Source: Deltaproteobacteria bacterium
Lineage (GTDB): Bacteria; Desulfobacterota; DSM-4660; Desulfatiglandales; HGW-15
Direction: 5' to 3'
NCBI GenBank assembly: GCA_016930835.1
Contig: JAFGGA010000149.1
Coordinates: 1-53,327 of the forward strand
DNA: 53,327 nucleotides
In this document: piece after piece, positions 33,871-41,356 of the stretch
Position numbering within the stretch: position 1 is the stretch's first letter
Layout of the letters: each line of letters begins with the position of its first letter
Notes under the pieces: model-generated
The model's database searches: none
The model's input: only the letters and a program-made list of their open reading frames with translations
What the model was told of the DNA's origin: nothing
Program-made: the position numbers and the translations under genes

Positions 33871-35574
33871 CTAACATTTTTCAAGGAAAACTTCGATCAC
33901 GTTCGGTTTGTTTGAGTCTATCGCCGAGGTCAGGACGGCCTCTAATTTTTCCGGGCCTTCCACCTTTTGAGCAGAAACGCCCATGGATTCGGCCAATTGA
34001 CTGAAATCAATCCCGGGTTCCTCAAAATCCGTCCGCTGATTACAACCCGTACCTTCCAGCAGCAACCCATCCGGCCCCATCTTCCTGCCTGCGCGATAGC
34101 CGGCATTGGCAATGATAATGTATGTAACCGGTATATGATAATGGGCGGCCACCCATAGAGACTGGTTCGACCACATGGCACTGCCGTCTCCGATCAGAGC
34201 CAGGACCGGACGATTCGGAACAGCAAGCTTCACGCCAAGGGCGGCAGGCATTCCCCAACCGATGCTCGCTCCACCACGGCCCCCTATAAAACCCAAAGGC
34301 TCAGCGAAATCCATTGTCAACCGAAAATCCGTTCTGTAGGATGGCGCTTCAAATACCAGAACCGCATCCTTTGGAAAGGCCTTTTTCAGTTCATTCGTGA
34401 AGCGGGAGAATGCCATGGGCATGTTGTCCTTTTCTTTTTCGGCTTTATCCATGTAAAATTTCATTATCTCCTTTTTTTGTTCGGCAACGGCCGCGGCCCT
34501 TTCTTTTATTTCCTCCCTCTTCCGGTCCGTCATCTTGTCTTTTAACAAGCCGTTTAATTCAGTTAGAGATATCTTGATAGAACCAAGCAATCCAGCGGTT
34601 ACCGGGTAGTTTTTTGCGATCTCCCAGGGATTATCATCAATCTGGATGATTTTGGTGCTTTTCGTTACTAGCGGTTTTTCTGGATGTCCAGGTTGCGCAA
34701 ACAGCGGAGCTCCGACAACAACGAGAACATCTTTGGTCTTGATCATATCCCGGAGTGCCATGGGACCGTCCGTCGTGGCGAAATAACCATTTTTGCTTTT
34801 CGCGTCAAAGAATCCCATATAATGGGGATGATTTGTGGGAAAGTCGACATCCGCCATCCACGGGTGGTATACAGGCGCCCCGATTGATTCGACCAGTTCT
34901 ACAATCTCGGGTAACGCCTCGTATTTGGTGATACCTTCTTCTACAATGACAAGCGGATCTTTTGCACCCGCGAGCAGTTTTGCCGCGGTTGCAACGGCCT
35001 CTTTGTCAGGATGGATGTTGTTGGATACGGCAGATTTTGATACATTTTCAAAATCAATCCGTTCCATCATGAGATTTTGAGGCAAAGAAACGTACACAGG
35101 GCCCGTAGGTGCCTGTTTGGCCACCTTAAAGGCACGACGCAGCGTTAAAGGAATGTTTTCCGCGTGAATGACTTCGGTAGCCCATTTGGTCAGATGACTG
35201 GTTAATCCAACCAGATCACCACTCATATGCGGCTCCTGGATCAGTGAGCGGGTGTCTTGTTGGCCCGTTATCACTACCAGCGGCTCTCCACCCAGGTAAG
35301 CATTCAAGAGCAGCGGAAATGTCGCAGTTAGCCCCGCGCAGGCATGAACAAGAGGAATCGCGAATTTTTTGCCGGACGAGGCCCTCGAGTAACCCATGGC
35401 CATACCCATGGCAACCGCTTCATTCAGGGTTATCATGTATTTGATATCCGAACGCTTTTCTATCGCATCAAGAAGCACATTCTCCGTTCCACCCAGTATC
35501 CCGAATATATATTCCACGTCTTCCTCACGCAGAAGCTCTAAAAACGCTTCCGCGCCGGTTATTTTTTTAGCCAT
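33871..35574 (-). CDS. Thiamine-diphosphate enzyme, benzoylformate decarboxylase / acetolactate synthase family
   Basis: A 567-residue ThDP enzyme with N-terminal pyrimidine domain (catalytic Glu E52 in LNEAVAMGMA), central domain, and C-terminal diphosphate domain with GDGSAMWSNQSLW near residue 440, the canonical GDG...N motif. The ALWVAAHYHIPVTYIII-like stretch that follows is close to benzoylformate decarboxylase. Family members decarboxylate 2-keto acids or ligate or cleave 2-hydroxyacyl units (including oxalyl-CoA decarboxylase and 2-hydroxyacyl-CoA lyase). GGAG ends 7 bp before the ATG at 35574, preferred over the ATG at 35580. It lies between an SDR and the antiporter gene. A C-C cleavage step of the pathway is the natural role. 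Confidence 0.9.
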   Translation of the reverse strand: MAKKITGAEAFLELLREEDVEYIFGILGGTENVLLDAIEKRSDIKYMITLNEAVAMGMAMGYSRASSGKKFAIPLVHACAGLTATFPLLLNAYLGGEPLVVITGQQDTRSLIQEPHMSGDLVGLTSHLTKWATEVIHAENIPLTLRRAFKVAKQAPTGPVYVSLPQNLMMERIDFENVSKSAVSNNIHPDKEAVATAAKLLAGAKDPLVIVEEGITKYEALPEIVELVESIGAPVYHPWMADVDFPTNHPHYMGFFDAKSKNGYFATTDGPMALRDMIKTKDVLVVVGAPLFAQPGHPEKPLVTKSTKIIQIDDNPWEIAKNYPVTAGLLGSIKISLTELNGLLKDKMTDRKREEIKERAAAVAEQKKEIMKFYMDKAEKEKDNMPMAFSRFTNELKKAFPKDAVLVFEAPSYRTDFRLTMDFAEPLGFIGGRGGASIGWGMPAALGVKLAVPNRPVLALIGDGSAMWSNQSLWVAAHYHIPVTYIIIANAGYRAGRKMGPDGLLLEGTGCNQRTDFEEPGIDFSQLAESMGVSAQKVEGPEKLEAVLTSAIDSNKPNVIEVFLEKC

Positions 35575-35785
35575 TATCATTCTCCTTTATCGAATCCCAA
35601 AGTGTCCTAAATAATTGGGTTGTTTAATGATAAGATGAATTATCTATTCTACCATACAAAAATTTCCGTCTCCCAAGTTGAAATAAATCCGGAACCGGCT
35701 CAACCACGGTTCCGGATGGATTATAAAGTTCAAGCGAGATCTTGAAAATTGCCGGTGGGAAATGTATTGTCGGCTTTGATCGTTT

Positions 35786-36601
35786 TTAATACATGAAAGA
35801 GCCACCGCTTACCACAAGCGTCTGGCCGGTCGTGAAGCTGCTGGCATCCGAAGCAAGAAAGACCGCGGCATTCGCTATTTCCCACGGCGTTCCCATTCTT
35901 CCCAGCGGCGTTCGTGCGACGACTTGATCATAGGTCAATTTCGCATATGCGGCTGTTTTCGCATCCTTGTCGGCGCTTGATTCAAGTCGTTCCATCCTTG
36001 TCGTCTTGGTGAGGCCGGGTGCAACGCAATTCACCCTTATCCCGGAGGGCGCAAGTTCATTTGCGAGGGTTCTGGAGAAAGCAACAACGCCCCCCTTACC
36101 CGCGCTGTACATCGTCGAACCCGGCAAACCCGCGGTCAGTCCCGCCTCGGAAACAATATTCACTATGGAACCGCTTTTCGCTTTCAGCATGGAAGGTAAC
36201 GCGGCCCGGGTACAAATGATCGTGCCGTGGAGGATGATATTCAGCTCGGGTGAATAGTCTTCGTCCTCTTTAAGGTCTTGGAAAAGCCTGCGCGTCGTAG
36301 GTTCTCCATTCACATAGACGATACCCGCATTGTTGATGAGAATGTCCAGTCTGCCGAATTGATCCATGGTTTCCCCGACCATCTTCTTCACTTCCTTCGG
36401 GCGCGTCACATCGGCCCTTATGGCCAGCGCACGCACATCAGCCGCCCGAGCCATATCGGCCACAAGTTGCGCTTCATGAAGATCGATATCTCCGATGACC
36501 AAATTCGCACCTTCAGAGGCAAATGTCAAAACAATGGCCTTGCCGATGCCTCTGGCTCCCCCTGTGATCACCGCTGTTTTCCCTCGTAACTTTAGATCCA
36601 T
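35786..36601 (-). CDS. SDR-family oxidoreductase
   Basis: A 271-residue short-chain dehydrogenase with intact features: TGGARGIGKA near residue 13, DIDLHEA with acidic D after beta-2 (NAD-type), NNAGIVYVNG near residue 93, Ser in IVNIVSEAG, and YSAGKGG (YxxxK) for catalysis; the end reads TGQTLVVSGGSFMY. In contrast to the SDR encoded at 6311 the Tyr is present. The start at 36601 follows AGAGG; an upstream ATG at 36637 would add an atypical N-terminus. It is part of the minus-strand unit and most likely oxidises a hydroxyl of a pathway intermediate. Confidence 0.88.
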   Translation of the reverse strand: MDLKLRGKTAVITGGARGIGKAIVLTFASEGANLVIGDIDLHEAQLVADMARAADVRALAIRADVTRPKEVKKMVGETMDQFGRLDILINNAGIVYVNGEPTTRRLFQDLKEDEDYSPELNIILHGTIICTRAALPSMLKAKSGSIVNIVSEAGLTAGLPGSTMYSAGKGGVVAFSRTLANELAPSGIRVNCVAPGLTKTTRMERLESSADKDAKTAAYAKLTYDQVVARTPLGRMGTPWEIANAAVFLASDASSFTTGQTLVVSGGSFMY

Positions 36602-36645
36602 TGATTTACCTCTAAACCGTCTCGAAATCATTTTCACGATGCACT

Positions 36646-36728
36646 CCCCCTCACCCTGCCACCTCTCCCAAAGTTGGAGGAGAGAGGGCTTCGGCGTGAG
36701 CTCAGCCGAACGGTTGGGGTGAGAGGGG
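36646..36728. repeat. GC-rich hairpin repeat (CCCCCTCACCC family), second copy
   Basis: CCCCCTCACCC (36646-36656) and GGGGTGAGAGGGG (36717-36728) form the outer arms, with an inner GGAGGAGAGAGG and an AGCTCAGCCGAACGG segment. Related to 17061-17123. It lies between the SDR and the fourth TRAP binding protein genes. Confidence 0.65.
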
Positions 36729-36832
36729 TGGAATATTATGCCTGGATTATTTTGAGTTTTTTAATACCTCCGCTGCTCGTGACCCATATTCTCGGTTTGA
36801 GCAGAGGATATGGTTATCAATAACCTGATGCA

Positions 36833-37864
36833 TTACTCCTTGATGTTTTTCAGTGCATCCACGGCTCGACGGGCAGGGTAACCCCTTGCTTCCAGGTCCG
36901 CGACCGCCTTATCCGTCACCTGTTTCGCTACTTGTTTCCATTTCTCATGTTCCTCAGGGCTCAGGTAGTATACCTCGTATCCCCGTTTCTGTAATTCCGC
37001 CTTATTTTCGACCATCTTGGTTTTCACCCTTTCCGCGTAACGGGCTTGTGCCTCACCATTGAGCTGCTGGATTATCTTCTGGATATCGGATGGGAAGCTG
37101 TTATAGAGTTTTTTGGTCATGGACATGATATTGCCCCCGTCGGCGAGGTCTTCCCAGAGCCAGTATTTGGATATCTCGAATAGCTTGCCGCCGATCCCGA
37201 AGGCGGGCACCGTTATCAGCCCTTCTATGGTTCCGCGATCCAATGCCGTATAGACCTCCGATGAAGGCAAAGCCACACTGGTCGAGCCAAATGCGTCCAG
37301 GAGAGCGCACTGCATTCCTGGCAGGCCTCTCATCTTCATCCCTTTCAACTCTTCGAGTTTTGTGACCTTCTTTTTCGCAAAAATCATATTGCGCGGTTCC
37401 ATCACCTGCCACCAGAGCGGTTGAAAATCATCCAATTCCTTGAGCAGGCCGTTATCGTAAAGTGTCCAGAATGCCTTTACGCTCGTAGTGACGGAAGAGG
37501 GGTTCGGGACGACATAAGGGGCCTCCGTGAGACCCAAAACGGCAAACTCGGGAGTGGCATTCGTGAACTGGGCAATATCGGCGACACCCGCCCTGAGCAT
37601 CTTGGGGCCGTCAAATATCTTGCCGAGCTGTTCACTGAAGTACATCTTGATCTTTACCCTGTCGTTCGTCCGCTTTTGCAGTTCCTCACAATACCAAATA
37701 GCTATGACCTCATTCTGGTCATGAGGTGCGAAAAAACCCGAGTATGTGAGATTGAATGTTTCCTGTGCCTGAACCGAAGCGGGTGAAGTCATCATGAACA
37801 TCATACCCGCGACAATCAGAAACAATGATATTACGAAAACTTTACTTTTTTTTATTCCGTACAT
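36833..37864 (-). CDS. dctP: TRAP transporter substrate-binding protein, DctP type
   Basis: A 343-residue periplasmic receptor, the fourth DctP in the window, with signal segment ending near VQAQE (about residue 33). The Arg block ELKGMKMRGLPGM lies near residue 177 and ALDRGTIEG near residue 211. It resembles the DctP encoded at 7821 more than the pair at 11-13 kb (shared QAQETFNL and MTSP-type signal end). AAAGGAGG lies 6 bp before the ATG at 37864. No DctQ/DctM is encoded on this strand, so it probably shares the membrane pair at 13.5-15.4 kb or one outside the window. Confidence 0.93.
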   Translation of the reverse strand: MYGIKKSKVFVISLFLIVAGMMFMMTSPASVQAQETFNLTYSGFFAPHDQNEVIAIWYCEELQKRTNDRVKIKMYFSEQLGKIFDGPKMLRAGVADIAQFTNATPEFAVLGLTEAPYVVPNPSSVTTSVKAFWTLYDNGLLKELDDFQPLWWQVMEPRNMIFAKKKVTKLEELKGMKMRGLPGMQCALLDAFGSTSVALPSSEVYTALDRGTIEGLITVPAFGIGGKLFEISKYWLWEDLADGGNIMSMTKKLYNSFPSDIQKIIQQLNGEAQARYAERVKTKMVENKAELQKRGYEVYYLSPEEHEKWKQVAKQVTDKAVADLEARGYPARRAVDALKNIKE

Positions 37865-38019
37865 AATAGCCTCCTTTGTTTTTTAAGGTTTGTTTGCGAC
37901 CACCGACATGCCTCCTAAACATTTCCCCCCTTTCTATCTAAACATTCATCTTATAAAATATGAAGAAGCCTTCATGATGCATTTTTTAAGGGAAAGGGCT
38001 GGCCGGGAAAAATTCTACC

Positions 38020-39585
38020 TCATAGAGGTATGTTCCCATGGGCCTTTGGAAACCGTTTATTCCTTCTTTTCGTTGAAAGGAAATGAAGTCCCTGGATCAG
38101 GACTTTCCGGGTTTCCCGCGGTTCAATAATATCTTCTATCCCCCAATTCGCCGATATCTCCCGCATCGGGTTTGAATAGTCTTCATAGAAGTCGTTGAGC
38201 CGCTGCTGCCTCATTTCATCGGGATTCGGCGCCTTCCTGATTTCATCTCCGAAATAAAGCTCAACGGATGCCTCCGCACCAAGGATTCCGACTTCCACGG
38301 TGGGCCAGTAATAAACCAGGTCCGTTCCAAGCCCCGGCATCACACCCATCCCAAGGTTCCCGCCACCATAGCATTTGCGTAAGACCAACGCGATTCTGGG
38401 AACGGTCGCCTCGCAAAGGGCGTATAATACCTTGGCGCCGTGCCTGATGATTCCCCTATGTTCCTGGGAACTTCCCGGCAGATAAGCCGGGGTGTCAACC
38501 AGCAGGACCAGGGGGATATTGAAGCAATCACAGAACCGAATGAATCGGCTCTGTTTGTCCGAGCTGTCTATGGTAAGACATCCCGCCCGAACCGTAGGCT
38601 GGTTGGCCACAATCCCTACCACTTTGTTGTCCATCCTCGCAAATCCCACAATGATCTCCCCGGCGAATTCCGGTTTGATTTCGAAAAATCTTCCCTGATC
38701 GACGATGGAATATATGACCCTGTGCATGTCATAGGACCTTTTCGGTGACTCGGGGACTATATCCATAAGGTCCTCATTCATCCTGTCGGCCTTGTCGGCC
38801 ATCTCATGGTCGGGGGGGGTCTCATCGGCATTGGACGGCAAATAACCGAGCAGTTCTTTGATCTTGTCCAGACATTCCCTGTCGCTTGAGAAGCGACCGT
38901 CCGCTACGCCGCTCAACTGGCAGTGTACTTTCGCACCACCTAAATCCTCAAAACTGATATCCTCGCCGATGACCGTCTTCACCATGGCTGGGCCGGTGAT
39001 GAACATCTCGCTCTGTTTGTCCACCATGAAGATGAAATCATTCAGGGCGGGCGAATAGACTGAGATGCCCGCGCATCTTCCCATAATTCCCGCGATCTGG
39101 GGGATGACCCCTGAAGCTTGGGTATTTGGATAGAAAACGGAAGTCCCCGCCTTTTCCATGACTTCCCCATGGACGGTCTTGGCCTCGCTGATCTTCGGCA
39201 ACCTGCCCCCCGGGGAATCATGCAATCCGATCAGCGGAACCCCCATCTCAAGGGCCCTTTCAACCGTCCTGTACATCTTATATCCATGTAAGGGGCCTAT
39301 TGAACCGCCCCGAACGGTCATGTCCTGGGAGTATATGCACACCGTCCGCCCGTCTATCTTCCCGTGACCGCACACAATACCGTCCCCGGGCGCGGTCTCC
39401 AGGTGATTCAGGATCATATTGAATTCCACGAAACTGCCCGTATCCAGAAGATATTCTATCCTTTCTCTTGCAGTGAGCTTCCCTTTTTTATGTTGAATGG
39501 CGATTTTTTCCTCATTCATGCCATGGATTGCTTTGCTTTTTATCTCTCTAAGTTGCTTGATTCGTTTTGACACGCTTATGGTCAT
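38020..39585 (-). CDS. Acyl-CoA carboxyltransferase (PccB/MmdA type)
   Basis: A 521-residue carboxyltransferase of the biotin-dependent acyl-CoA carboxylase/decarboxylase family. The N-terminal half has ARERIEYLLDTGSFVE, GSIGPLHGYKMYR and a GGRLPK oxyanion-hole-like segment; the C-terminal half has SSQEHRGIIRHGAKVLYA and KCYGGGNLGMG, the acyl-CoA binding blocks. It could add CO2 to propionyl-CoA or act in methylmalonyl-CoA decarboxylase, both of which fit the CoA mutase in the same region. No biotin carboxylase or biotinyl carrier gene is in the window. AAGGAAAC precedes the ATG. It is the first gene behind palindromic operator site 4. Confidence 0.92.
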   Translation of the reverse strand: MTISVSKRIKQLREIKSKAIHGMNEEKIAIQHKKGKLTARERIEYLLDTGSFVEFNMILNHLETAPGDGIVCGHGKIDGRTVCIYSQDMTVRGGSIGPLHGYKMYRTVERALEMGVPLIGLHDSPGGRLPKISEAKTVHGEVMEKAGTSVFYPNTQASGVIPQIAGIMGRCAGISVYSPALNDFIFMVDKQSEMFITGPAMVKTVIGEDISFEDLGGAKVHCQLSGVADGRFSSDRECLDKIKELLGYLPSNADETPPDHEMADKADRMNEDLMDIVPESPKRSYDMHRVIYSIVDQGRFFEIKPEFAGEIIVGFARMDNKVVGIVANQPTVRAGCLTIDSSDKQSRFIRFCDCFNIPLVLLVDTPAYLPGSSQEHRGIIRHGAKVLYALCEATVPRIALVLRKCYGGGNLGMGVMPGLGTDLVYYWPTVEVGILGAEASVELYFGDEIRKAPNPDEMRQQRLNDFYEDYSNPMREISANWGIEDIIEPRETRKVLIQGLHFLSTKRRNKRFPKAHGNIPL

Positions 39586-39688
39586 TAGCCGTTTCCTTTG
39601 ATTGATGAAAAAAGAACAGGTTTGGCTCCTCCTGGTCTCTTGGAAGAATTCATGTAAGCTATAAATATGATTACAGAAATTGAAGATT

Positions 39689-39734
39689 AAACATTATATA
39701 TAATGTATAGTATCAAGTCTTTACGATTTGTCAA
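39689..39734 (-). promoter_or_regulatory. Promoter plus palindromic operator, site 4 (minus strand)
   Basis: Reading the minus strand, TTGACA (39734-39729), a 16-bp spacer and TACTAT (39712-39707) are followed by the palindrome at 39708-39689. The inner ACATTATATATAATGT is a perfect 16-bp palindrome, and 18 of 20 positions of the full site are symmetric. It is the most symmetric of the four sites and lies in front of the carboxyltransferase unit. Confidence 0.8.
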
Positions 39735-39945
39735 GCAGATTTTGTTTTACTGAAGAAAAGCCACTGCGTTTTGTTTTAAAATCACATGATGATTTCGGTG
39801 AAGGCTTTCATTTTTTTCAGTACGCGGGTCTTGGCTCATGGTTTCATTGGATTCGATAGGCGCAATAAATTTTTTGAGATTTGAAAACTGAATCGAATTA
39901 AATTATTATGCCATAAGATCTTTTCGATCTGCTTGTCGATAAATG

Positions 39946-40115
39946 CTTGATGGCCTCGTGTAAGGTCGGAAAACGCCATTTTTCGTCATTCCGGCCTGCC
40001 TGTGCGTGCCCGCACGCAGACAGGCGAAGGCCGGGATCCAGTCTTCCGAGTGAGTTATATGATTCCTGGACCCCGGTATTCAATGGGGTGACGACCTTTT
40101 ACGAGATTATCAAAG
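39946..40115. repeat. MITE-like element M2, copy 2
   Basis: Left end CTTGATGGCCTCGTGTAAGG (39946 on) and right end GACCTTTTACGAGATTATC (40093 on) are inverted copies of each other and match the ends of copy 1 at 7360-7556. The interior again contains an ATTCCGGCCTG...CAGGCGAAGGCCGGGAT palindrome. It fills most of the gap between the carboxyltransferase promoter and the next gene. Confidence 0.65.
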
Positions 40116-40197
40116 CTTGAGATCGGAAAAAAGCTTCATATAAAACCGGCAACCAGGAAGGGAAGCCATTATCTGAATACTTTTTAGAGGATTTGAT

Positions 40198-40998
40198 ATG
40201 ACCGAACAGCCAAATGTCATTCTCCATTGGCAGGGCGCCATTTGCACGGTAACCATCAACAACCCCGAGAAACATAATATCCTGACACCCCCCTGTCTTC
40301 AGGAAATCGCCGGGACATTCAAGCGGCTTGGGGAAGAAGACTCCTCGATCGTAGTGATTCTTCGCGGCGCGGGCAGGGAGGCCTTTTCCGCCGGGGCCGA
40401 TATCAGAACCATGCCCACCAGGACTTCGGACCAGTCTGGCGCAGCACCCTTGCAACACGATGATGTGTCCACCGCTTTCAACGCCATCCTGAATTATCCC
40501 CATCCGGTCATTGCCATGATCCATGGATATGCTTTGGGCGCCGGATGCATGCTGGCCCTGGCCTGCGACATTCGGGTGGCATCAGACCGGGTTCAGATGG
40601 GCATTCCCACATCCCGAATGGGTCTTATCCCCTCCTGGGAAGAATTCAAACGGTTTTTGATCGTACTGGGCTACAACAGCGCCCTGGAAATCTTCCTAAC
40701 CGGTAAACAGTACGACGGCGAGACATGTCTCGCCAAGGGGATGATCAATTATCTGGTTGAAGATAACGAATTGGAGACATTCACCCATAAACTGGCCGAA
40801 GAGGTGACCCGCTGCGCCCCATTGTCCCTGCGAAGCGCCAAAAATATTCTGACAGCCATCGCGGAAAACCCGGCTCCTTCACCCGAAACGCTCGCACACT
40901 TCAGGATGTTGTTGGATCAAGCCAGGGACAGTGATGATCATGAAGAGGCCAAGTCTGCGTTCAAGGAAAAACGGCCCCCGGTGTTTAAAGGGAGATGA
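40198..40998 (+). CDS. Enoyl-CoA hydratase/isomerase (crotonase) family protein
   Basis: A 266-residue crotonase-fold protein that should bind an acyl-CoA. The oxyanion hole regions FSAGADIRTM near residue 65 and HGYALGAGC near residue 108 are present. The two catalytic glutamates of enoyl-CoA hydratase are missing: the GGGCE position reads GAGCM and the PE position reads PT (GIPTSRMG). It is therefore probably not a simple hydratase; decarboxylase, hydrolase or C-C-cleaving members of the family are alternatives. AGAGGA precedes the ATG. It stands between the repeat-rich gap and the selenoprotein gene. Confidence 0.87.
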   Translation: MTEQPNVILHWQGAICTVTINNPEKHNILTPPCLQEIAGTFKRLGEEDSSIVVILRGAGREAFSAGADIRTMPTRTSDQSGAAPLQHDDVSTAFNAILNYPHPVIAMIHGYALGAGCMLALACDIRVASDRVQMGIPTSRMGLIPSWEEFKRFLIVLGYNSALEIFLTGKQYDGETCLAKGMINYLVEDNELETFTHKLAEEVTRCAPLSLRSAKNILTAIAENPAPSPETLAHFRMLLDQARDSDDHEEAKSAFKEKRPPVFKGR

Positions 40999-41356
40999 CC
41001 TTTGCCCCGCTCTCAGGCTTCTACTTTCTGATCCCCCTTGTCGGTCAGAGCTGACAGCCCCTGAATCCATTATTGAAGATTTCATGACCGGCACGGTTGG
41101 AAACCACGATTTTTCATTGAAGCCCATATATCGGGTATGGTAGATGTTGTGCTTTAACAGCGTTTCCGGATCATTGGTGTCTAAAATAGATTTCATTCGT
41201 CGCAGCGATGGGGGCGGGTAAAAGGCAATGTCGGCTTTTGGGCGGAGGATTTGAAAAGAGATCCCCATACCCCCCCGACAGCCATTTTTGGACAAGCATG
41301 TTTTCGGATATCAAAATCATATCATTCATTCATCATCAACACACGGGAGGAGAATA
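40999..41356. other. Gap with repeat R1
   Basis: No supported gene. The minus-strand frame across this gap shows no family signature and runs into the repeat. The second half is repeat R1 copy 2 (41193-41296). The last 20 bp hold GGGAGGAG, the ribosome-binding site of the selenoprotein gene. Confidence 0.45.
41193..41296. repeat. Dispersed repeat R1, copy 2
   Basis: It aligns with 1494-1596 through GCGATGGGGGCGGG, GTCGGCTTTTGGGCGG, TTGAAAAGAGATCCCC and TTTTTGGACAAG. It ends 60 bp before the selenoprotein start codon. Confidence 0.6.

Noticed and set aside
40879-41295. Minus-strand open frame with an RMKSILDTNDPETLL segment resembling the C-terminus of FAD-linked oxidases
   Set aside because: The similarity is short, the frame overlaps the crotonase gene and runs into repeat R1, and there is no start or upstream domain. 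Chance is likelier than a pseudogene.
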